DNA of 64,000 bases from Achromobacter pestifer (lineage in GTDB: Bacteria > Pseudomonadota > Gammaproteobacteria > Burkholderiales > Burkholderiaceae_B), in contig NZ_CP053985.1 in assembly GCF_013267355.1 (NCBI RefSeq), forward strand, positions 1,922,001 through 1,986,000, written 5' to 3'. Under the pieces are notes generated by a model, which did no database searches, was not told the origin of the DNA, and saw nothing but the letters and a program-made list of their open reading frames with translations. Below, in pieces: positions 43,176 through 50,759 of this stretch; positions within the stretch are counted from its first letter, which is position 1; the number at the start of each line of letters is the position of its first letter. The position numbers were made by a program, and so were the translations under genes.

Positions 43176-43787
43176 TCAATGAGGCGCGGCGGCCCAGCGC
43201 ACAGCTTCCGCCACCGGCCCCGTTTGCGCAATCAGGCGCATGCTGGCCAGCGACGCGTCATGCACCGCCGGGTCGGCGGATGCGCAGGCGTCCTGCGCCA
43301 CCATGACCTCGAAGCCGATATCGGCCGCATGGCGCACCGTACCCTCCACCACCGAATGCGTGGCGACGCCCGCCACCACCAGCCGGCGCGCGCCCAAGAG
43401 CCGCAGGGTCTCTTCCAGCGGCGTGCCGTAGAAGGCGCTGATGCGGGTGTGCTTCACCACGAACTCGCGCGCGCTGCCGGCCAGCGGCTGCAGCCCGTCA
43501 TAGAAGGCGCTGCCCCACTGCCCCTCAGGCACGGCGCCGATGGCGGCCACGTTGCGGAAGATGGGACAGTTGGCCATCAGGTCGGCGTAGTCCGGCCGGA
43601 ACGCGATGCGCACATGCACGATGGGCAGGTCATGGGCCCGCGCCCCCGCCAGCAGGGCCGCGGCGTTGTCCAGCAGGCGCTGGCGCGCGCCGCCGTCCGC
43701 ATCCAGGCCGACGCGGATCTTGCCCTTGGGGTGCAGCACGTCGTTCTGGAAGTGCAGCGCCAGCACCGCGGCGTCGGTCGCGGTCAC
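43176..43787 (-). CDS. Isochorismatase-like cysteine hydrolase
   Basis: A 203-residue hydrolase of the isochorismatase fold. It shows VLALHFQNDVL (catalytic aspartate), the lysine of VVKHTRISAFYGT, and AGVATHSVVEGTVR. In this family a cysteine normally stands near VATxxCVxxT; the position here reads VATHSVVEGT, so the nucleophile seems to be replaced by serine or missing. The GTG start overlaps the dioxygenase beta stop (GTGA). The role in the pathway (amide hydrolysis or a related step) is unclear. Confidence 0.8.
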   Translation of the reverse strand: MTATDAAVLALHFQNDVLHPKGKIRVGLDADGGARQRLLDNAAALLAGARAHDLPIVHVRIAFRPDYADLMANCPIFRNVAAIGAVPEGQWGSAFYDGLQPLAGSAREFVVKHTRISAFYGTPLEETLRLLGARRLVVAGVATHSVVEGTVRHAADIGFEVMVAQDACASADPAVHDASLASMRLIAQTGPVAEAVRWAAAPH

Positions 43788-44317
43788 ACGAACACCTCGA
43801 ACACGTCGTGCACGTCGTCGCAATTGACCAGGTCCACGCGCTTCATGCGGATGCGCCAGCCGTCGCCCTCGGCGGCCAGCTTGTGGGTATAGCGGCCTGC
43901 CAACTGGCGCGGCTGGCGCTTGCGCCATTCGGTCATCTGGAAGGTGGAATGCACCACCAGGTTGCCGCCGGCGTCCACGCCCTCGATCTCCACCGCGCCC
44001 ACCAGCCGCGCGCTGCGCGTAGGCGGCTGCTGCGACCAGTTGCGCGGATGCTCCAGCCGGCGGATGCGCACGTCGCGCAGCATGCGGTCTTCCCAGAACA
44101 GCGAGATATGGTCGTACGGACTTTGCTGGCCCGGCACGCGCGGCATCCAATACATCCCGTCCGTCGTCCACAGCGCCTGCCAGTCGTCGTAGCGGCGTTC
44201 GTCCAGCAGGCGCGCTTCGCGATACAGGAACTGCGCGATGCGGTGATAGGCGTCGGCCGGCACGTCGGCCGGCGACAGGCCTGCGGTGCTCACGTCGAAA
44301 TCAAGGTCTAGCAGCAT
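43784..44317 (-). CDS. Aromatic-ring-hydroxylating dioxygenase beta subunit
   Basis: A 177-residue NTF2-fold subunit of a Rieske dioxygenase. It shows FLYREARLLDERRYDDWQALW, the SRMLRD-like segment EDRMLRDVRIRRLEHPRNW and the C-terminal RVDLVNCDD. It supports the alpha subunit and does not carry the metal. ATG 44317 overlaps the alpha stop by 10 bases. Confidence 0.9.
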   Translation of the reverse strand: MLLDLDFDVSTAGLSPADVPADAYHRIAQFLYREARLLDERRYDDWQALWTTDGMYWMPRVPGQQSPYDHISLFWEDRMLRDVRIRRLEHPRNWSQQPPTRSARLVGAVEIEGVDAGGNLVVHSTFQMTEWRKRQPRQLAGRYTHKLAAEGDGWRIRMKRVDLVNCDDVHDVFEVFV

Positions 44318-45657
44318 GAGCGGTCTCCGGTGGCGGCGGCCGCTTCCGTGGCGGCGGCGCCGGCTTCCATATAGGTCTTCCAGGCGCTGAACTGGTTGCG
44401 CATGGGCAGCTCGCTGGTACCGTTGACCGACACCAGGCCTTCGGTATCGCTGCGGTCGCTGCCGTGGTAGCGGTGCATGCTGACCCATTCGCCGCCGCGC
44501 GTGGCATTGCCTTCCTGGCAGCGGTTGTAGAGTTCGATGTCGTCCGGCATGACATTGGACGAGGGTGAATTGATGACGTTGGCGTACAGCATGGCGCGCT
44601 TGAACACGCCATCCGGCGCGCCCTTGCAGCGGAAGGTCTGGATCTCGATCATGGTGCGGTCCACGGCGATGGGGCGGATCACGCGGAACTGCTGGAACAC
44701 CGTGTGGGGCGAGCCGCTGCCGTAGATCACCGTGTTGTGCCGGTTCATGCCCAGGATCTCGCGGGCGCGCGTCTCGCCGTAGGCGGCGGTCAGGGTTTCG
44801 AAGTGCGCGCGCGACACCGGGTCGCGCTCGGCCGCGCCCGGATTGAAGATGCCTTCCATGTAGCCATGGCCGTTGGGATAGGCCCGCAGCTCCAGCTTTT
44901 CCCAGAATTCGTAGGGCTCGCCGTTGCCGTCCATGATGTGCAGCTCCAGCGGCATCTCGCCCATTTCCTTGGCCTCGTCGCGGGCCGCGGCATACGACGA
45001 TTCATGCGTGACGCGGGCATGCATGGTGTCGTGCAGGTTCTCGTAGAACACCTTCCAGTTCGAACGCTGCATGACGCGGAAGATGCCGCCGGCCACTTCC
45101 ACCTCGCCCACCGGCGAACGGTCGCATAGATTATCGATGGACGAAAGCACGCCGCCCAGGAAGTCTTCCAGCGCCGGGCCTTCCTTGGCCTGGCTGGCGA
45201 ACACGAAGCCGCGATAGCTTTCCACCCGCGCCACGCGGCGCATCGAAAAGGACGGATCGGCGGGGTCGTAGGACGTGCCTTCCAACCCTTGCTTCAAGGG
45301 CACGCCCAGATGGCTGCCGTCCAGTTTGAAGGTCCAGGCATGGTAGGGGCAGCGGAAGAACTTGCCGACACAGCCTTCGCCGTCGGCCACCACCTTGGCG
45401 CCCTTGTGCGGGCAGCGGTTGTACAGCACGTGCACGCGGCCGTCGGTCGCCCGCACCATCAGCACGTCCTGGTCGCCCAGGCGCGTGGTGTGGTAGTCGC
45501 CCGTCTTGGGCACCTGACTTTCATGCCCCACGTAGATCCAGGCGCGGCCGTAGATCCGCTGCATCTCCAGGTCGAAGATGGCAGGGTCGGTATAGACGCC
45601 GCGGTGCACGCTATCGCCGCGCACCATCGCGGCCAATTGTTCTTCGGTGTATGACAT
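44308..45657 (-). CDS. Aromatic-ring-hydroxylating dioxygenase alpha subunit
   Basis: A 449-residue Rieske non-haem iron oxygenase. The [2Fe-2S] site is C82-P-H84 and C103-P-Y-H106. The mononuclear iron site motif is D210-x2-H213-x4-H218 within FYENLHDTMHARVTHES. It resembles the benzoate/anthranilate/salicylate-type class. The aromatic substrate is unknown. No ferredoxin or reductase gene is in the cluster, so electrons must come from proteins encoded elsewhere. Confidence 0.92.
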   Translation of the reverse strand: MSYTEEQLAAMVRGDSVHRGVYTDPAIFDLEMQRIYGRAWIYVGHESQVPKTGDYHTTRLGDQDVLMVRATDGRVHVLYNRCPHKGAKVVADGEGCVGKFFRCPYHAWTFKLDGSHLGVPLKQGLEGTSYDPADPSFSMRRVARVESYRGFVFASQAKEGPALEDFLGGVLSSIDNLCDRSPVGEVEVAGGIFRVMQRSNWKVFYENLHDTMHARVTHESSYAAARDEAKEMGEMPLELHIMDGNGEPYEFWEKLELRAYPNGHGYMEGIFNPGAAERDPVSRAHFETLTAAYGETRAREILGMNRHNTVIYGSGSPHTVFQQFRVIRPIAVDRTMIEIQTFRCKGAPDGVFKRAMLYANVINSPSSNVMPDDIELYNRCQEGNATRGGEWVSMHRYHGSDRSDTEGLVSVNGTSELPMRNQFSAWKTYMEAGAAATEAAAATGDRSCC

Positions 45658-45666
45658 GTCCGGCTC

Positions 45667-46911
45667 CTACTTGCTCTCGCTTTCTTTCCAGCGCGCCATC
45701 AGCGTGTTTGACGGCAGGGTCTCGTCCAGCAGCTTGGCGGCGGTTTCGCGGCCCGCCACGGGCAGGCCCTTGGGGTCCAGCAGGCCCACCTGCACCAGCA
45801 CGCTGGCCTGGTCCCAATAGATGTGCTCGTGATAGAGCTTGTCGCCACGGAACTTGACGATGGCGATCAGCGGAATCTCCACATACTTGCCCGTGGGTTT
45901 CACGCCCGGCAGCAGCCAGTCGATCTCGGTGGTGTGCGTGAAGCAGAACAGCAGCTCGTCCACGATCTGCGTGGCGCCCACCGTGCGCGACAGCGGCACC
46001 AGGCGCGTGTCCGGCGGATTGCTGTTGACGAAGTGGTGCTGGTAGAAGCGGCTCAGTTCCTTATGGCCCACCCCACCGGTCATGGTGGGAATGTGGTTCA
46101 CATAGGGCTCGGCCACCATGGTCGCCATCGTCGCCGCCACGTCGCGCGTGCCGAATTCGTACTCGCAGTGCTTGTCCCACAGGGTCGAATAATCGAACTC
46201 CGGGCCGATGGCGCGCTGCAAGGCGGCCATGCTGCGCTGGTGCGCCATCAGCGCCGACGGCTTGTCGTAGTGGTCCCCGCCGGTGCGCGCGAACGCGTGG
46301 TCCATGCCCGGATAGACGTAGATCTGCACGCCGGGCTTGTTGCCCAAGGCCTCCAGGATGCGCTGGCGCGCCTCGGGCGGACAGAAGCCGTCCTGCTCGG
46401 CGATATGCAGCACCAGGCGGCCGCGCAGTTGCGACGCTTCGTCCAGGCTGTTCTCGATGCCCACGCCGTAATAGCCGATGGCCACGTCCACGTCAGTGCG
46501 GCAGGCGGCCAGGTAGGCCAGCTTGCCGCCCAGGCAATAGCCCAGCACGCCCACCCCGCCCTGCCTCTCGGGCAGCCCGCGCAGCGCGGCGATGGTGGAC
46601 GCGATGTCCTGCAGGCCCAGCTCCACGTCGAATTTTTGATAAAGCTCGAAGGCGCGCGGCATGTCGGCCGGGCCATCGGTCAGCTGGATGCCCGGCTGCT
46701 GGCGCCAGAACAGGTCCGGCACCAGCACCACATAGCCTTCCTCGGCCAGCAGCTGCGCCGCGCGGCGCATGAAGTCGTTCACGCCGAAGATCTCCTGGCA
46801 CAGCACCAGGCCCGGGCCATGCCCGGACGCCGGCACGGCCAGATAGGCGCCGAAGGACTTGCCATCATGCGAGGCCACCGTCACTTCGCGCGTCGTAATT
46901 TTCTGGATCAT
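45667..46911 (-). CDS. Dienelactone hydrolase fused to an NTF2/SnoaL-like domain
   Basis: A 414-residue two-domain protein. Residues about 1-235 are a dienelactone hydrolase with a nucleophilic cysteine in GYCLGG, an acid in EQDGFCPPE and a histidine in MDHAFAR. Residues about 255-395 are a SnoaL/NTF2-like polyketide-cyclase-type fold (SRFYQHHFVNSNPPDTRLVPLSR is within it). The fusion fits a hydrolase acting on a ring-cleavage or lactone product. GGAGATACGT precedes the ATG, and the dioxygenase alpha gene starts 9 bases after the stop. Confidence 0.86.
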   Translation of the reverse strand: MIQKITTREVTVASHDGKSFGAYLAVPASGHGPGLVLCQEIFGVNDFMRRAAQLLAEEGYVVLVPDLFWRQQPGIQLTDGPADMPRAFELYQKFDVELGLQDIASTIAALRGLPERQGGVGVLGYCLGGKLAYLAACRTDVDVAIGYYGVGIENSLDEASQLRGRLVLHIAEQDGFCPPEARQRILEALGNKPGVQIYVYPGMDHAFARTGGDHYDKPSALMAHQRSMAALQRAIGPEFDYSTLWDKHCEYEFGTRDVAATMATMVAEPYVNHIPTMTGGVGHKELSRFYQHHFVNSNPPDTRLVPLSRTVGATQIVDELLFCFTHTTEIDWLLPGVKPTGKYVEIPLIAIVKFRGDKLYHEHIYWDQASVLVQVGLLDPKGLPVAGRETAAKLLDETLPSNTLMARWKESESK

Positions 46912-46939
46912 ACGTATCTCCTTGATGCAGACATCCGCT

Positions 46940-48118
46940 CTACTTCATCTGGCAGGCAGCGGCGAACGGGTCCTGGTACTGGGTCAGCACCGTGCCCGAC
47001 AATTTATTGGACAGCTTGCCCCCCGCCCCGGCCTCGACGATGCGCAGGTAATAGTTCTGCACCGGATACTGGTTGCGGTTGAACTTGAAATCGCCGCGCA
47101 CCGACTTGAAGTCCGCGCGCCGCAAGGCCGGACGCAGCGCGTCCGCCTCCAGCTTGCCGCCGGTCTGGCGCACCGCGCTGTCCAGCAGCATGGCTGCGTC
47201 ATAGCCCTGCGAGGCATACAGCGTCGGACTGCGGTTGTAGGTCTTCCTGAAGTCCTCGACGAACTTGCGGTTGGCCGGGTTATCCAGGTCCGACGCCCAC
47301 TGCGAGGTATTGCGCATGCCCTCGATGGGCGCGCCCACCGCCGCGATCGTGTCCTCGTCGCCCGAGAAGCCAGGCGCCAACAGCGCGATCTCCTTGGACA
47401 GGCCGGCGCCGTTGAACTGCTTGATGAAGTTCACGCCCATGCCGCCCGGCAGGAAGAAAAACACCGCATCCGGCTTGCTGGCGCGCAGCCGCGTGATCTC
47501 GACGCCATAATCCAGCTGCCCGAGCTGGGTGTAGATCTCTTCCGACAGCCCGCCCTTGTACAGGCGCTTGAAGCCGTTGAGCGATTCCCGTCCGCCCGGA
47601 TAGTCCGGCGCGATCAGCGCCACGCTCTTGTAGCCCTGGTCGGTGGCGTACTTGCCCATCGCGGCCGGAATGTCCTCGTTCTGCCACGCCACCGCGAAGA
47701 AATTCGGATTACAGCCCGCGCCCGCATAGTTCTCCGGCCCGGTGTTGGTGCTGAGATAGATCGTTCCCGACTGCAGGATGGCCGGCATCACCGGCAGCAG
47801 CACGTTCGAGAACACGATGCCCGTCATCACGTCCACACGGTCGCGCTTCAACAGCCGCTCCACCGCCTGGCGGCCGGTGTCTGCCTTCTGCTGATCGTCC
47901 GCCACCACCACTTCCGCCGGCAGCCCGCCCAGCTTGCCGCCCGTATGCTGCAGCGCCAGATTGAAGCCGTCGCGGATCTCGTTGCCCAGCGCCGCGCCCG
48001 GCCCCGACAGCGTGGTCAGCAAGCCGACCTTGACCTTGTCCGCCGCCGTGGCACCCGCCGCCGCCGTCATGCACACCAGCGCAGCCAGCGCGCGCCGGCT
48101 CCATAGATTCCGATTCAT
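46940..48118 (-). CDS. Branched-chain-type ABC substrate-binding protein
   Basis: A 392-residue type I periplasmic binding protein (LivJ-like) with a signal peptide ending AGATA-AD (about residue 26), then KVKVGLLTTLSGPGAALG and the two-lobe pattern ending in a C-terminal extension. Members beside aromatic-degradation genes usually bind aromatic acids. No permease or ATPase genes are adjacent, so it must use a shared transporter. It is the first gene of the dioxygenase operon. Confidence 0.88.
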   Translation of the reverse strand: MNRNLWSRRALAALVCMTAAAGATAADKVKVGLLTTLSGPGAALGNEIRDGFNLALQHTGGKLGGLPAEVVVADDQQKADTGRQAVERLLKRDRVDVMTGIVFSNVLLPVMPAILQSGTIYLSTNTGPENYAGAGCNPNFFAVAWQNEDIPAAMGKYATDQGYKSVALIAPDYPGGRESLNGFKRLYKGGLSEEIYTQLGQLDYGVEITRLRASKPDAVFFFLPGGMGVNFIKQFNGAGLSKEIALLAPGFSGDEDTIAAVGAPIEGMRNTSQWASDLDNPANRKFVEDFRKTYNRSPTLYASQGYDAAMLLDSAVRQTGGKLEADALRPALRRADFKSVRGDFKFNRNQYPVQNYYLRIVEAGAGGKLSNKLSGTVLTQYQDPFAAACQMK

Positions 48119-48340
48119 GAGCCACCCCGTTATCCCCGCCCGGCCACGCCGGCGGAAAGCTGACAGAACCCGTCTGCCGTCGGTTAACGCATGCTGCCGA
48201 ACAACGCCGCCAGCTTACGCGCCGCGGCGGCGCCCTCCAACCAACACGCGAAGGGCCTGCCGGCTAGATTAGGCCGCGCCGGGGGGTCGCTCTATCCGGA
48301 TTCCGTCAGCCTTATCCGGGAATCACTTAATTCCAAGTCC

Positions 48341-48369
48341 TTGACGTTTAAATTACCCTCGGCAGTAAC
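48341..48369 (+). promoter_or_regulatory. Possible promoter of the AraC-type gene
   Basis: TTGACG (48341-48346) and AGTAAC (48364-48369) are separated by 17 bases and lie 30 bases before the ATG. GGAGG lies 5 bases before ATG 48399. The -10 match is only fair. Confidence 0.4.
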
Positions 48370-48398
48370 ACGGGAGCGTTCCCGTCCCGGAGGCATCC

Positions 48399-49385
48399 AT
48401 GCAAGGCTGGTCCCGACTCACGCTTGCGCCCCTGTTCAAGCGGCGCGTCTTCAGCTCCACCCAGCAGGACGAGACGCGCACCCTCGTCTCCGAAGCCCTG
48501 AAAGAGCACCGCCTCACCTGGAAAGGGGGCCGCGTCGATGCCGAACTGAACCGGGGCCGCTTCGGCTCGCTGACAGTCTGTACGTTGCGCTACGGCGCCG
48601 AAGTCCACATCGAACCCGACCGCCTGCAAGACTTCATGCTGGTCCAGGTCCCCCTGAGCGGCCGCGCCTGTATCGAATGCGGCAACGACCGCGTCGACGC
48701 CGACCCCGACTGTGCCGCCGTCATCGCCCCCAACCGCCCGCTCAAACTGCATTGGGAAGCCGGCTGCGAACAGCTGCTGCTCAAGATCCCCCGCGGCAAG
48801 CTCGAAGCCATCGGCCAGCGCGCCTTCGGCGAGGCCGCCACCCGCCCGCTCGATTTCAGCCCCGCCCTGCGCCTGGACAACCCCGTCGGCGCCGTCTGGC
48901 GCAGCATGGTCGAAAGCCTGATCCACCTGCTGCCCACCCTGGACGACGGCGCCCCGCGCCCGCCCGCGGCCTGGCTGGAACACCTGGAAGACACGCTGGT
49001 GCTGCACCTGCTCTACAACCAGCCCAACAGCTGGCAGGCGCACGCCGGCATCGCAGCCACCGTCCCGCGCCGGCTGAGCGCCGCGGAAACCTATATGCGC
49101 GACCACCTCGCCGCCCCCCTCACCCTGGCCGACATCGCCCGCCACGCCGGCGCCAGCGCCAGCGCGCTGACGCGCCTGTTCCAGGAACACCGCAACACCA
49201 CGCCGATGAATGCGCTGCGGGCGCTGCGGCTGGATGAGGCCAGGAGCCGGTTACGGACGCGGGCAGACGCCAGCGTCACGGAGGTGGCGCTGGGCGTGGG
49301 GTTCGGGCATTTGGGACGGTTCTCGGAGTACTACCGGGAACGCTTCGGAGAATTGCCGCGCGAGACGCGGCGAGTGATGGAGTGA
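48399..49385 (+). CDS. AraC-family transcriptional regulator
   Basis: A 328-residue regulator with an N-terminal AraC-binding-like domain type 2 (about 20-190) and a C-terminal double helix-turn-helix (about 228-328): LTLADIARHAGASASALTRLFQE and VTEVALGVGFGHLGRFSEYYRERFGE. It is divergent from the dioxygenase operon with a 280-base gap and probably activates it in response to its aromatic inducer. Confidence 0.9.
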   Translation: MQGWSRLTLAPLFKRRVFSSTQQDETRTLVSEALKEHRLTWKGGRVDAELNRGRFGSLTVCTLRYGAEVHIEPDRLQDFMLVQVPLSGRACIECGNDRVDADPDCAAVIAPNRPLKLHWEAGCEQLLLKIPRGKLEAIGQRAFGEAATRPLDFSPALRLDNPVGAVWRSMVESLIHLLPTLDDGAPRPPAAWLEHLEDTLVLHLLYNQPNSWQAHAGIAATVPRRLSAAETYMRDHLAAPLTLADIARHAGASASALTRLFQEHRNTTPMNALRALRLDEARSRLRTRADASVTEVALGVGFGHLGRFSEYYRERFGELPRETRRVME

Positions 49386-49462
49386 CGTAGAAATGCGCGC
49401 ACACGCAAAGACGACGACACATCGACAGTAACGAAGCCATGGAGCGCATGCCCCCGCGTATG

Positions 49463-49494
49463 CTTCAAGAGGCCGCCCGGGCGGCCTCTTGAAG
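49463..49494 (+). repeat. Terminator-like hairpin, half-module
   Basis: CTTCAAGAGGCCGCC and GGCGGCCTCTTGAAG form a 15-bp perfect stem. It is followed by CGGGCACCGCAAGA, like the hairpin-3 flank of modules 1-3. The outer arm sequence differs on both sides together. It stands after the AraC gene and may end its transcript. Confidence 0.7.
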
Positions 49495-49586
49495 CGGGCA
49501 CCGCAAGATCTTCGGCACCGCGCAATCCGCGACCAGAACCCCACGAACACCAGTCGGCCCAGCGAACGTCGAGAGCGATTGACGCA

Positions 49587-49751
49587 GCCTGGCGCGGCGG
49601 TGGCCCGGTGTGCGCGGGGCGTCGATAAGCCCGAGGGAATCCGAAGGCAGCCGCCGTAGGCGGCAACGAGGATGACGAAGGGGAAGTCCGGAGCGAAGGC
49701 TCCGGACCGCAATCGCAGCCCCGCGCACGCCGGGCCACCGTCGTGACGGGC
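49587..49751 (-). repeat. Structured dispersed repeat, copy 5 (solitary)
   Basis: This is an inverted-orientation core with the fixed TCCGGAGC hairpin and variable hairpin GCCGCC-GTA-GGCGGC. The arms (49599-49620 and 49718-49739, one mismatch, with weaker pairing outside) are unrelated to those of other copies in their outer part. Only the right half of a module is present here, between convergent genes. Confidence 0.8.
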
Positions 49752-49864
49752 GTCTTAAGAACCAGCAACCGCCCCGCGGCACCATCCCAAGAAAACAAAG
49801 ACAACAAAAAAAGCACCGAAGGTCAGCAATCAAGCAACCCTCGGCGCCCAGGAGCAACCCACAA

Positions 49865-50272
49865 TTACTGCGCCGGCACCACGGCAGTAACCTCAATCTC
49901 CACCTTGGCGCGATCCTCAACCAGATCCGCCACTTCCACCGCCGTCATCGCCGGAAAATGCCGGCCGATGTACTCCCGGTAGTGCTTGCCAATCGCCGGA
50001 TAAGCCGCCACGTACTCGTCCTTATCCGTCACGTACCACGTCATCCGGACGATATGCTCAGGCTTGGCGCCCCCTTCGGCCAGAATCGCAACAATGTTCG
50101 CCAACGTCTGGCGCACCTGCTCCGCCAGATCGTCGGTTTCGAACTGCTGCTGGCCATTCCACCCCACCTGCCCGCCCACGAACACGAGCTTGCTGCCCAC
50201 CTGCATCTCGGTGAGCACGCCATTCGAATAGCCCCGGGGCGCCATCCAATCCGGCGGTTGCAGAATTTTCAT
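49865..50272 (-). CDS. Rid-family protein without the RidA arginine
   Basis: A 135-residue YjgF/Rid-fold protein, probably a trimer. RidA proper uses an arginine in PARSxVEV to hydrolyse imines and enamines; here the segment reads FPAMTAVEV, with methionine at that place, so it belongs to another Rid subgroup. It is the last gene of the CoA-thioester operon. A role on an enamine or imine pathway intermediate is inferred from context. AGGATGAC lies before the ATG. Confidence 0.85.
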   Translation of the reverse strand: MKILQPPDWMAPRGYSNGVLTEMQVGSKLVFVGGQVGWNGQQQFETDDLAEQVRQTLANIVAILAEGGAKPEHIVRMTWYVTDKDEYVAAYPAIGKHYREYIGRHFPAMTAVEVADLVEDRAKVEIEVTAVVPAQ

Positions 50273-50313
50273 AACGTCATCCTATATTTAAGAAAGCAAA
50301 CGATCCCCGCCGC

Positions 50314-50739
50314 TTACGCCGCGGGAACCAGATAAGCCTGCATGCGTTCCCGCAGATCCGCAGGCAGCGGCATGGACTTCATCGTCCGCAAATCCACCGT
50401 CACGATCGTCAGCGTCGCCGACAACCGCAACTGGCCATCCGGCCCCTCGAAACGCACCAGCGCCTTGAACGACGCGCCGCCGATGCGCTGTACTTCCAGC
50501 ACCTGCCGCAAACGCTCGTGCCAGCGGCTGGGCGCGCTGAAATCGCACTGCACCGACGCCATCGGCGTACCGATGTGCCGGTCCACATGCAGCGCATGAA
50601 ACGGCAACCCCATGCCCTTGTCGAACCACTCCTCGACAAAGTCATTGATCATCTCGAAATAGCGAGGATAGAAAACAATGCCCGCCGGATCGCAATGACG
50701 GAAGCGGACTTCGACCTGGCTGATGAAAGGGGCTGCCAT
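50314..50739 (-). CDS. 4-hydroxybenzoyl-CoA-thioesterase-like hotdog protein
   Basis: A 141-residue hotdog-fold acyl-CoA thioesterase. It opens VRFRHCDPAGIVFYPRYFEM, with the catalytic aspartate D17, as in 4-hydroxybenzoyl-CoA thioesterase. It would release an aromatic or ring-derived acid from CoA, either as a salvage step or to make gentisate. It lies 20 bases after the ligase stop. Confidence 0.87.
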   Translation of the reverse strand: MAAPFISQVEVRFRHCDPAGIVFYPRYFEMINDFVEEWFDKGMGLPFHALHVDRHIGTPMASVQCDFSAPSRWHERLRQVLEVQRIGGASFKALVRFEGPDGQLRLSATLTIVTVDLRTMKSMPLPADLRERMQAYLVPAA

Positions 50740-50759
50740 GGAATTTCCTTGTTGCCGGT

